Shown here: in pieces, positions 15,864 through 24,156 of the stretch | Position numbering within the stretch: position 1 is the first letter of the stretch | Layout: each line of letters opens with the position of its first letter | Source: Prolixibacteraceae bacterium | GTDB taxonomy: Bacteria > Bacteroidota > Bacteroidia > Bacteroidales > Prolixibacteraceae | DNA: 62,693 nt | Assembly (NCBI GenBank): GCA_023228025.1 | Contig: JALOCD010000006.1 | Coordinates: forward strand, 1 to 62,693 | Reading direction: 5' to 3' | Translations under genes and position numbers: made by a program | Notes under the pieces: model-generated | Databases searched by the model: none | Seen by the model: only the letters and a program-made list of their open reading frames with translations | What the model was told of the DNA's origin: nothing

Positions 15864-16480
15864 CCCCGGGTTCCGCTTCGCTCCACCCGGGGTTATTCAT
15901 ATTTGACCCTTTCAGGGTGAGATTTGAGCAAGTTCAACCTCATTGTCGAAAATGAAAATTCGCCTATGCAATTTTTCAGCTCATTACCCTTTCTGCAATT
16001 CACAAGGACTTGTGCCCTATTTAAATTTTCATATTTTCACATTTCCAAATTTTCACATTTCACATTTTCCCCGGGTTCCGCTGCGCTCCACCCGGGGTTA
16101 TTCATATTTGACCCTTTCAGGGTGAGATTTAAGCAAGTTCAACCTCATGGTCGAAAATGCAAATTCACCTCTGCAATTTTTCAGCTCACAACCTTTTTGC
16201 AATTCTCAGGGACTAGTGCCCTATCTAAATTTTCATATTTCCACATTTTCCAATTTTCACATTTCACATTTTCCCCGGGTTCCGCTGCGCTCCACCCGGG
16301 GCTATTGACGTTTGACCCCTTCAGGTTGGAATTTGAGCAAGTTCAACCTCATGGTCGAAAATGCGAATTCACCTATGCCAATTCATTTCACCCATTGGCT
16401 ACACAGAGGGACCGGCCTCATTTTCTCACCTTCTCATCTTCCCTATTTTCACATTTCCACATTTCCCAATTTTCACATTG
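15864..16480. repeat. Three tandem ~205-bp repeat units
   Basis: Units start at 15864, 16069 and 16273 (periods 205 and 204). Each begins with CCCCGGGT...ACCCGGGG, an 8-bp stem, then TTGACCC..TTCAGG..., a line containing GAGCAAGTTCAACCTCAT (AAGCAAG in unit 2) and TCGAAAATG, and ends in TTTTCACATTTTC-like runs. Units 1 and 2 are close over their length; unit 3 diverges in its second half. Frames through it are not protein-like: translations repeat with the unit and vary in frame. The array fills most of the gap between the GT2 and DUF4922 genes. Confidence 0.88.
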
Positions 16481-17933
16481 ATTTGTTCATCGCTTTCCTT
16501 GCCAGAAACTCAATCGTCCTGATCCGGTCTTTGTACAAGTTGTGGCCATTCATCACCTCGACGCTGAGGGAGGCATCCGAGTTGTCGTCCCACCTGCGGC
16601 ACAGGTAGATCGGGTTGTAGATTCTGCCAATCTGGTAGTATCTGGAGATGGCAAGTCCTAGTGCATAATCTTCGCCGTAATTGACATTGGGAACTTTGAT
16701 GCAACGGAGGACCGGAGTGTAAAAAGCCCTTGGGGCGCCTAGACCATTGATGCGCAAGGCATTGTTTCTTCCATTTTCGGGGGTCCACTCCTTGTGGTCG
16801 ATCACTCCCGGCGGAATTTCCTGCAAATCAAAGTTGACCATCCGGTAGGAACCAACCACCATGACGCATTTCTCCGCATAAAAAGTATCAACTACCTGTT
16901 GAAGCGTTGTTTCGTCAAGGTAGAGGTCGTCGCTGTCGAGCTGAACGGCAAATTTTCCGCAGGCCTCATGAGCTGCAGCCGCGTTCCAGCAACCGCCGAT
17001 TCCGAGATCCTTGCGATCGGGAATCAAATGGATCAGTCTTGCATCCTTTTCAGCGTATTTTTCAATGATTTCGGTGGTTCCGTCGGTAGAGTAGTTGTCG
17101 GCAATAATCAGGTTGAAAGCAAAATTCGTCTTCTGTGATAGGACCGACTTGATCGCGTCTTCGATGGTCCGCACCCTGTTTCTGACCGGAATAATAACGG
17201 ATGCTTCAACCGGGAATTGCTCCTTGTCAAAGTCAACAGGTTTAAACTCAGGTTGAAGGTAAGCCCCGGCTCTCTTCAGAAACCGGGTACAGACCTGTTC
17301 CATTTCAATTTGTACACCCCTGTTTTTGGGATCCACGTAATCGAAGATTTTCTCGCCCGAAAGCCGTAAATCTGACTCTTCTTCGGTGTAGAGGTATTCC
17401 GGAATGCGGAAGAGAGGTGCAATCAGTGAAAGATTGAGCCGCAGGTCATACAAACCGGCATGTTTCAGGGAATCATCCACCGAGGCAGCTGCATCTTTAA
17501 ATTTTTCTTTCCTGAAGAAAAGCAGCGAACCAAAATTGAAATCGTCCCTCAAACTTCCCTCCTGGTAATCGATCACGGGATGAGGCTCCGGAACGCCTGC
17601 CTTTACGGCATAAAAATTGGCGTAAACCATGCCGCTATTTGTATCATCAGTTACCTTGATAAAGCGCTCCAGGGCATATTGACTCATTTTTAGCGGACTG
17701 TGCCGGGTATAGATCATAACAAATTCAGTCCGGCTTTGAACCGAGATGGTTTTGATCGTAGCTCCGGCGTTCAGGCTTCCGGTGTTGAGCCATTCAGCAC
17801 CCTCCAGGTCGAAGAGCGCCTTGTCGGAGCCCGTTACAAATATTTTGGCAACCAATTCTGAGCTTCCGAGCTCATGAATCGTTGCTTTTGTCTCTTTTTC
17901 ACTCCCAAACGGGATAAAACAGGTGATTTTCAT
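16473..17933 (-). CDS. Glycosyltransferase family 2 protein with extra N-terminal domain
   Basis: This is a 486-residue cytosolic protein. The C-terminal half (about residues 243-480) is a GT2 domain: EASVIIPVRNRVRTIEDAIKS, ADNYSTDGTTEI and the metal-binding QLDSDDLY (D333-D336). The first 230 residues resemble a second, degenerate GT-A fold (FIPFGSEKE start, SGMVYANFYAV) without an obvious DxD. No membrane segments are seen, so the acceptor may be soluble. It is the first gene of a three-gene group with DUF4922 and the SpoIID-domain gene, separated from them by the 205-bp repeat array. Donor and acceptor are unknown; a sugar added to, or taken from, a cell-wall fragment is one possibility. 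Confidence 0.85.
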   Translation of the reverse strand: MKITCFIPFGSEKETKATIHELGSSELVAKIFVTGSDKALFDLEGAEWLNTGSLNAGATIKTISVQSRTEFVMIYTRHSPLKMSQYALERFIKVTDDTNSGMVYANFYAVKAGVPEPHPVIDYQEGSLRDDFNFGSLLFFRKEKFKDAAASVDDSLKHAGLYDLRLNLSLIAPLFRIPEYLYTEEESDLRLSGEKIFDYVDPKNRGVQIEMEQVCTRFLKRAGAYLQPEFKPVDFDKEQFPVEASVIIPVRNRVRTIEDAIKSVLSQKTNFAFNLIIADNYSTDGTTEIIEKYAEKDARLIHLIPDRKDLGIGGCWNAAAAHEACGKFAVQLDSDDLYLDETTLQQVVDTFYAEKCVMVVGSYRMVNFDLQEIPPGVIDHKEWTPENGRNNALRINGLGAPRAFYTPVLRCIKVPNVNYGEDYALGLAISRYYQIGRIYNPIYLCRRWDDNSDASLSVEVMNGHNLYKDRIRTIEFLARKAMNKSM

Positions 17934-18065
17934 TTTTTATAATTTTTCAACATAGAAGGTCACAAAGGAAAACACGAAGGAACACTAAACTTGATTTCAT
18001 CCTTTATGTATTCCTTTGTGACACCCTTCGTCTCCTTTGCGGTTAAATTTATACTCTATTTTTAA

Positions 18066-21000
18066 CTATTTCACTTCCAATTGCTGCAATAATTGCTTTA
18101 TGATGGCATCCCTTTCGCTGTCGCTTGCAATCGTTTCGAGTGGGACAGTGAGCATAATTGCCTGGTATTTGTCTTTGTACCACACTCCGGCGCTCTTGTT
18201 GTCGCCAAAAAATCGAAACAGCACAGAAGCATTTTTCCCTGTCGGTTCAATCGCATCCGGCGCTTCAACTTTGTAAATGGAAGGGTTCCAATTGTTTACA
18301 TAGTGATATTGCTCCGAAATGCCCTTCTTCAGACTATTTACTGTATAAATCAATCCGGATTTACTGCCATGAGCTGTTCTGTGCTTATAATGAAGTACAT
18401 CGCTGGCAAATTTTCCGGCAAGGGTGTCGCCGCACAGACTAAGATCCGAACCAACATAGGCCCCTGATACCAAAAACTTTGCCCCCTCATGCTCCGATAT
18501 TTTTGAAATGGCTTCTCTCATGGCTAGTGTAAAAATTGTGAAGTCCTTACAAGGAATGCCAATGAACCGTTTAGTTGTCTTTTCCTCACCGAAGATCAGA
18601 TCGAACAGTGAGAAAGAGGATGCAGGATAGTCTCCCATTTCGAAACATTCGTCGCTGGTAGAGATAAAGCCAAATCCGTTGTTCCGAATCGATTTTCCAT
18701 GAACATAGGGATAATCGAAGCTGTTTCCGGGTACGATCCTGGTCTCCTGATCTGCGAAACTGGAACCAAATCCGGATGCATCGTCATCCAGCCACTGCGA
18801 TTTTCTGTCAAAATCATATTGTTCGCCAATGTAGGTCATGTTCTCGTGCCAGGCAACCCCTTCATCTTCAGACATTCTGAAACCAGCTTCCTTGCCATTG
18901 TCGAATGCATCGGGTGCGCATATCCGGTCAAAACCATTGACCACCAACACCGGTTTTGTGTTGTTAACGGGCAGCGAACAGGACAGGATCTCAGATGGAA
19001 AGCTTTCGCCTCCTTCGTTTAGGGCTGCGATTTTGAAACTATAAATTGTACCCGGTTTGAGATCCGTGAGGGTGACTGTAGGTTCTTTTACCAGGAATCC
19101 TTCATCAAAACCCCCATCTTCTACTCTCTTATATACCCGATAGCCTGTGGGCACAGCAGTTGGTTCAAGAGGATCATTGACAGGAGTCCACGAAAGCTTC
19201 AACGCATTCCCTTCAAGTTTCATACCGAAATGATCTACCGGAAGTGGCTGTACAACAAAGGGTAAGCCATTCTGGTAGGAAATAAATTTCAGAATTCCCT
19301 TGTAATAAGCCCGGCAGACATCAAATTTGAACCGTGGGTCCTGTGCCAGGTACATGTCTGCAAAATTCTGGTGGGAGAGCAGCTCCGATAAAATGGCCGG
19401 AACTTTCGGCCGGGCAGCCTCAAAATATCTCTTGTTCCACATGCCTCGGCGGGTCCAATCGGGTTTGTGCAATATCCGTAAATCATTCACTACCTGTGTT
19501 TGAACAAGATCAGCAAGGTCCCTGCTGGCCCATTTCGACTGTCCATTGGGAAATTGGTCCTTGTCAAAGGTGGTGTCATAAATCAGTAGTGTGCCAATGA
19601 TCGAACTATCTTTGGTTGTCCCGGCGTCCGTATGAAATCCCATCGACATATCCATGGAAATTCCCAATCCTTTGGCGTTTGGCGATTTCGTCGGACCATT
19701 TGGGGCTCCCATCAGGTAATTCACCCATTCCCCTCGCGACATGTAATCGTCCTTGTAATCCTCCTTGCCACTTTCGCGACTTGCGTACAAGGCAGCATCA
19801 GCGCCACGGTTGGAATAGTCCACCTTAGTACGGTTCAGGCTGTAGACCAGGGAATCCGGGAATCCGGCATATTGAAGATAATATCTTGCCGCCTCCTGGT
19901 ACCTTGGCCGCTGACTTGCAAATGGTATCCAGATGGCTGAATCCATGGCAAACCCATCTTTTTCCCTGATATCATACAATTGTTTTAGCTGCTCCTCTTT
20001 GCCCCTGACAATGTTACCCATTCCACCGCCAAAGCGGACGGCATCAGCTGAAACCCGCTTACCGGGTTCGGAGGAGCTGTTGCTGAGTTCTACCAATCCA
20101 TTTTCAGGATGTTTGCCCTTCTCAAACTTGAAACTGCCGAGATAGATCCAGGTGCCGCCGCCGATTGATTGGTTGACGGTGAAATTAGTTGTGCCACCTG
20201 CATGGTGAACCGAATAATGGGCATCTGTAACATTGTTATCATCAATCGAATAGGAGACATAAACAGCATAATTCGCTGTTTCAGGAATATCGGGCAAATA
20301 CCTGGTCACGGCATCAGCCTGACTTTTTGATGCAATGGTTTTGGAATGTCCAAACTGAAAAGGGTTCTCCCCGTCAAACAAAAAAGGATACTTCACTCCA
20401 TAGCCGGGTTTTTCAGAAGTTTGCCAGGCGCCAGTTTCCTTATATTCAGAATTTGCTGAAGATTTTTCAGCATCCACAATCACCTCTTTCGATCCAAAAT
20501 CCCTTTCACGTGGAAGCCAAACAGTGGCGCCAGCATTTTCGAGCATGGGTGTGAGATAGGGTACGACAAAACTCAGGGTCCAGATATCTTCGACAGTCAG
20601 GAAATCCCTTGCCCGCTGCCATTCCCACCGATCCAGCGTATTTTCATAGTACCAGCCATGACTTTGCCACAGCGCGATATTGCGGCTGTCAAGCCCCTTC
20701 GAGAATTTTGCATTTCTGGTCTGGTTGATGACAATTGGGGAAGGTCTCTTTGCCGGTATAGAAAGCCGTGAGGAATCAACTTCGGATGAATTTGTCCGAT
20801 AGAAATTGGGAACCAATTGGCTGATCTCTTTGCCCATGGACGTGATGGTAAGGTTGCTCTTTCTGAATTTTCTACCGAGAAGTTGCTTGTAATCAGTGTA
20901 ATATCTTTGAACATCCTCCGGCCGGAAGGGAATCTCTGCAAATGTCGCCGTCATTTGGAGGTCGATTTTCCCTCCCTTGGGATCCATTTTCAATGTATCC

Positions 21001-21155
21001 ACCTTAAATTTATAGACCTTTCCAACCGAAGCGTTTTTTGCAAACTGAACGGATGCAACTTTGGCTTTGTTGTAAAGTCTTTTGGCCCTGTCGGCCCCCA
21101 AAACCTGTCCCGACAATAGAAATGCGAGCACCAAAAAACTATATTTTAATCCCAT
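18066..21155 (-). CDS. Secreted N-acetylmuramoyl-L-alanine amidase (Amidase_3) split by a golvesin-like domain, with FnIII
   Basis: This is a 1029-residue secreted protein (signal peptide MGLKYSFLVLAFLLSGQVLG). Amidase_3 elements are spread out: His166 (WQSHGW), Glu189 (FLTVEDIW), His508 (GFHTDAG) and Glu591 (VPAILSELLS), matching the usual H-E-H zinc ligands and catalytic Glu. Between Glu189 and His508 lies a golvesin/xanthan-lyase-type beta domain (about 230-380, YAVYVSYSIDDNNVTDAHYSV). A fibronectin type III domain follows at about 640-730, then about 300 residues of unassigned C-terminal sequence. It would strip stem peptides from glycan outside the cytosol, which fits the cluster. Similar Bacteroidota proteins are often labelled xanthan lyase; the motifs here argue for amidase. 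Confidence 0.82.
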   Translation of the reverse strand: MGLKYSFLVLAFLLSGQVLGADRAKRLYNKAKVASVQFAKNASVGKVYKFKVDTLKMDPKGGKIDLQMTATFAEIPFRPEDVQRYYTDYKQLLGRKFRKSNLTITSMGKEISQLVPNFYRTNSSEVDSSRLSIPAKRPSPIVINQTRNAKFSKGLDSRNIALWQSHGWYYENTLDRWEWQRARDFLTVEDIWTLSFVVPYLTPMLENAGATVWLPRERDFGSKEVIVDAEKSSANSEYKETGAWQTSEKPGYGVKYPFLFDGENPFQFGHSKTIASKSQADAVTRYLPDIPETANYAVYVSYSIDDNNVTDAHYSVHHAGGTTNFTVNQSIGGGTWIYLGSFKFEKGKHPENGLVELSNSSSEPGKRVSADAVRFGGGMGNIVRGKEEQLKQLYDIREKDGFAMDSAIWIPFASQRPRYQEAARYYLQYAGFPDSLVYSLNRTKVDYSNRGADAALYASRESGKEDYKDDYMSRGEWVNYLMGAPNGPTKSPNAKGLGISMDMSMGFHTDAGTTKDSSIIGTLLIYDTTFDKDQFPNGQSKWASRDLADLVQTQVVNDLRILHKPDWTRRGMWNKRYFEAARPKVPAILSELLSHQNFADMYLAQDPRFKFDVCRAYYKGILKFISYQNGLPFVVQPLPVDHFGMKLEGNALKLSWTPVNDPLEPTAVPTGYRVYKRVEDGGFDEGFLVKEPTVTLTDLKPGTIYSFKIAALNEGGESFPSEILSCSLPVNNTKPVLVVNGFDRICAPDAFDNGKEAGFRMSEDEGVAWHENMTYIGEQYDFDRKSQWLDDDASGFGSSFADQETRIVPGNSFDYPYVHGKSIRNNGFGFISTSDECFEMGDYPASSFSLFDLIFGEEKTTKRFIGIPCKDFTIFTLAMREAISKISEHEGAKFLVSGAYVGSDLSLCGDTLAGKFASDVLHYKHRTAHGSKSGLIYTVNSLKKGISEQYHYVNNWNPSIYKVEAPDAIEPTGKNASVLFRFFGDNKSAGVWYKDKYQAIMLTVPLETIASDSERDAIIKQLLQQLEVK

Positions 21156-21211
21156 CTCACAATATTTTTTTTAATCCAACAATCCCAAAATCCACTAATC
21201 CAAATCCACAA

Positions 21212-22333
21212 TCACACTTTAATGAAAATTTTCTTCTTCCATAAAATGTATCCCATCATCCAGAATAGAACCACGTGAGCTATGGCGTACAGTAACGAAC
21301 CGTTCAGCTCTCCAGCCATTGGAAGAAAGATTTCATTAAAAAGCCAGGTAGAGCCATTCACAACCTTGCCGTCGGCCATGGTTATGTGGACCATTCGTCC
21401 CAGGATCCTGGCCCACAGTCCGGAGAAAGCGAAAATGAAGAGGGGATTCATGCCAAAGACAACAAAAAATGAACTCCATTTGGTATAGCCTTTCACATCA
21501 ATCAGCCAGATCAATAATCCAAGTACCAAATAGGCCCATCCGGCAGTATAGATTACATATGAGCTTGACCAGATTGGTTTGCAAAGCGGAAACCAGAGTC
21601 CCCAGATCCAACCGACTACAATGGCAGTTATGCCTGCCAGCGCGAGAATGGTAGGAACTTTTGCCTTGGGTACCTCTTTGATGGCGGAACCTACCAAATA
21701 TCCAATTATTACCGTGACAATGGCAGGCAATGTGCTGAAGACCCCTTCCGGATCAAATGGTATTCCGAACCCTTTGTAAAGATGGGATATGCCAAATAGC
21801 GTGGTATCGAAGCCACTGGCAGGGTTTCCGGCTAAAGAATATGGATCTGCTCCGCCCGCCAACACTACCAAACTCCAATAAACAAGCAGGATCGCTCCTC
21901 CAATGTAGGGCAGATATTTTTTATTTACGGACAATACGATCAGGGCTGCAAAGCCATAAGCCAGTGCTATCCGTTGCAAAACACCCATGATCCTGAGCTT
22001 CGAAAAGTCATAATTCCATTGTGGAAACGAGTTGAGAAAGAGTCCAATGGCAAATATCAACAGGGTGCGTTTCCCAATTTTCAGGAGAGATTCCCGGTTA
22101 AGTTGATTGCCATATTTTGAAAAAGAGAAAAACATGGAAGCCCCCACAACAAAAAGAAAAAATGGGAAAACCAGGTCCGTTGGGGTGCATCCCTGCCAGG
22201 ATGCGTGCTCCAAAGGGGCATAGATATGGGCCCAGCTCCCCGGGTTGTTGACAAGGATCATCAGGGCAACGGTCATCCCGCGAAGGATATCCAGGGCAAG
22301 GTACCTTTGGTTTTGCTTTGTTTGGTCGGTCAT
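21212..22333 (-). CDS. DUF5009 multi-pass membrane protein (HGSNAT/YeiB-like); possible MurNAc transporter
   Basis: This is a 373-residue protein with about ten membrane segments. It starts with the family pattern RYLALDILRGMTVALMILVNNPGSW and has PTDLVFPFFLFVVGASMFFS. The family (COG4299) is related to heparan-alpha-glucosaminide N-acetyltransferase and often carries that name. From memory, a Tannerella forsythia relative called MurT, encoded beside a BadF-type kinase and MurQ, was reported as a MurNAc transporter; I could not check this. Here it starts 4 bp after the stop of the GHL10 gene and precedes the amidase gene. Either sugar transport or acetyl transfer to glucosamine across the membrane would fit, the latter because a deacetylase domain is encoded nearby. 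Confidence 0.8.
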   Translation of the reverse strand: MTDQTKQNQRYLALDILRGMTVALMILVNNPGSWAHIYAPLEHASWQGCTPTDLVFPFFLFVVGASMFFSFSKYGNQLNRESLLKIGKRTLLIFAIGLFLNSFPQWNYDFSKLRIMGVLQRIALAYGFAALIVLSVNKKYLPYIGGAILLVYWSLVVLAGGADPYSLAGNPASGFDTTLFGISHLYKGFGIPFDPEGVFSTLPAIVTVIIGYLVGSAIKEVPKAKVPTILALAGITAIVVGWIWGLWFPLCKPIWSSSYVIYTAGWAYLVLGLLIWLIDVKGYTKWSSFFVVFGMNPLFIFAFSGLWARILGRMVHITMADGKVVNGSTWLFNEIFLPMAGELNGSLLYAIAHVVLFWMMGYILWKKKIFIKV

Positions 22334-22337
22334 TGCT

Positions 22338-23840
22338 TCAATGCTTTTTGAATTTCACGGGGTCACTTTCGGTATGAGATGGGCTTAATGCCGTAACTAC
22401 ATATCTGTATCTGGCAGGTCTATACCCTTTTGCTGCGGACAATAGAATCTTTTCGTAGGAGGTGGTGAAAATGATTTTGTCGGGATTCTCAATTTTTTTC
22501 CTTTGCAGGAATTTGAAACGATAAATAACAAAGAGGGTATTATTTTCCTGTTTTTGCCATGACAATACGATGTTTTTTCCTTCCTTCTGCACGATAGCAT
22601 TAACCGGTTTAACAGGTATTACCGGAACAACCATCGGATTGACAGGTGTAAGGGCTAGAAAGCGGTAATGATCTGCCAAAAGTTTCTCTTTTACCGAAAG
22701 CGGGTTCTTGTTCAGGAACTTGGCGCTAAAATACATACTTCCATTCACCCCGGGGATGGAGCGGTTCAGTGAGAGTTGTTTGGTAATTTCGTCTGAATTT
22801 CTCCAGGATTGATCTCTTGAAGCTGGATCAATCAGGTAAAGCGCTTGCCCGATATAAATGTTGCATCCGTAACTGTGTTCTGCCCACCATTTTGCCAGGA
22901 TGGCATAATCAGCCACCTCTTTACCTATGTACCAGTACAATTGCGGTGTCACATAATCGATCCATTTTTCCTGTTGCCATTTGAGAATATCGGCATACAG
23001 GTCGTCATAATTGGAGACCCCTGCCCTGGTGTCAGACCCATTAGGATCATTTTTCTTGTTACGCCAGACGCCAAAGGGCGAAATACCGAATTCCACCCAG
23101 GGTTTGATGGATTTGATACTATCGTGAAGTTGCCGGATAATCTGGTCCACATTATCGCGGCGCCAATCCTCTTTTTGTTGGGGACCAAAACTTCCTCCAA
23201 ATTTTTTGAAAGAATTCTCATCGGGGAATTCAACACCGCTGATTTTGTAAGGATAAAAGTAGTCGTCGAAATGGATGGCATCGATATCGTATCGTTTCAC
23301 CAGATCGCTAACTACCCGGGCTACGTGGTTTCGTACGGCTGGAATACCCGGGTCGAAATATTTTTTCTTCCCATAGGTGAGCATCCACTCGGGATGTGTT
23401 CTTGCCACATGGTTTGCCGCCGGAACAGTTTTGTCGATATTTTGGATGGCACGGTAGGGATTGAGCCAGACATGAACATCCAGTCCTCGTTTGCGGCACT
23501 CATCAATGGTGAATTGCAGGGGATCATAAAAAGGTGAGGGAGCTTCACCCTGCTTTCCGGAAAGCCATTCAGACCAGGGTTCAAGTTCTGAAGCATAAAG
23601 TGCATCGGCATCAGGCCTGATCTGAAAAACTACGGCATTCATGTTGTATTCTTTGGCAGCGTCGAGTATGGAGACCATTTCTGCCTTTTGCTGCTCGGTG
23701 GTGAGTTGGGTCTTTGATGGCCAGTCAATATTCTCAACGGTAGCAATCCAAACCGCCCTCATTTCCCTCTTGGGATATTCCTTGGCCATCATTGAAAGTG
23801 AAAAGCCAAACAAAAGAATGAATCCGAAAAAATATTTCAT
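22338..23840 (-). CDS. GHL10-family glycosyl hydrolase (YddW/DigH-like) with C-terminal beta domain
   Basis: This is a 500-residue secreted protein (MKYFFGFILLFGFSLSMMAK). It has a TIM-barrel GHL10 (DUF187) domain at about residues 25-380: REMRAVWIATVENIDWPSK, AVVFQIRPDADALY, VHVWLNPYRA, DAIHFDDYFYP and EFGISPFGVWRN. A FnIII-like beta domain of about 100 residues follows. E. coli YddW (DigH) of this family cuts glycan strands lacking stem peptides, which matches its place next to an amidase. I start at the ATG at 23840 because the longer frame begins at a GTG three codons upstream. Its stop is 4 bp from the DUF5009 start, so the two are translationally close. Confidence 0.88.
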   Translation of the reverse strand: MKYFFGFILLFGFSLSMMAKEYPKREMRAVWIATVENIDWPSKTQLTTEQQKAEMVSILDAAKEYNMNAVVFQIRPDADALYASELEPWSEWLSGKQGEAPSPFYDPLQFTIDECRKRGLDVHVWLNPYRAIQNIDKTVPAANHVARTHPEWMLTYGKKKYFDPGIPAVRNHVARVVSDLVKRYDIDAIHFDDYFYPYKISGVEFPDENSFKKFGGSFGPQQKEDWRRDNVDQIIRQLHDSIKSIKPWVEFGISPFGVWRNKKNDPNGSDTRAGVSNYDDLYADILKWQQEKWIDYVTPQLYWYIGKEVADYAILAKWWAEHSYGCNIYIGQALYLIDPASRDQSWRNSDEITKQLSLNRSIPGVNGSMYFSAKFLNKNPLSVKEKLLADHYRFLALTPVNPMVVPVIPVKPVNAIVQKEGKNIVLSWQKQENNTLFVIYRFKFLQRKKIENPDKIIFTTSYEKILLSAAKGYRPARYRYVVTALSPSHTESDPVKFKKH

Positions 23841-24156
23841 CTTATTCACGAGGTAAAATGTTTTAGTTATTTGATATTTAATGTTTTTAGTTTATTAGCA
23901 TTATTCTATTTCATTATTGATTCCAACTTTGCAGATGCCCTTCGACAAGCTCAGGGACCGCAAGGTGACATTGTTATGAACTTATCCCTTCGACAGGCTC
24001 AGGGAGTGTACTGGGCATGCGTTCATTTCCACATTTCCACATTTTCCAGTTTTCACATTATCTCTCTTCCCAGTCGTCCTAGTCATCCTAGTCGTCCTAG
24101 TCTCTCCATTCTTTCCGTCTCCCAGTCCCTAAGTCCTACCGTCATTCCGCCCTCCG
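23841..24156. other. 316-bp intergenic region with CTTCGACAAGCTCAGGG repeats
   Basis: No gene is seen. It holds CCCTTCGACAAGCTCAGGG at 23938-23956 and a variant with CAGG at 23986-24004, a short TTTCCACATTTTCC run (24025-24062), and GTCCTAGTC repeats (24070-24104). These match modules at 10538-10700. Confidence 0.55.

Noticed and set aside
15864..16480. CRISPR or phage attachment array
   Set aside because: The period is 205 bp with sequence kept along the whole unit, so there are no unique spacers, and no integrase is in the window.
15924..16481. 185-codon open frame with repeated FHISKFSHFTFSPGSAALHPG-like residues
   Set aside because: It is the translation of the 205-bp tandem units; the residues repeat with the DNA unit, the frame shifts between units, and no start context or homology is seen.
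18066..21155. Xanthan lyase label for the 1029-residue protein
   Set aside because: The golvesin-like domain explains the resemblance; H166, E189, H508 and E591 fit an Amidase_3 instead.
22845..23537. 230-codon plus-strand frame inside the GHL10 gene
   Set aside because: It is antisense to a strongly supported hydrolase gene and has no recognisable domain or signal.
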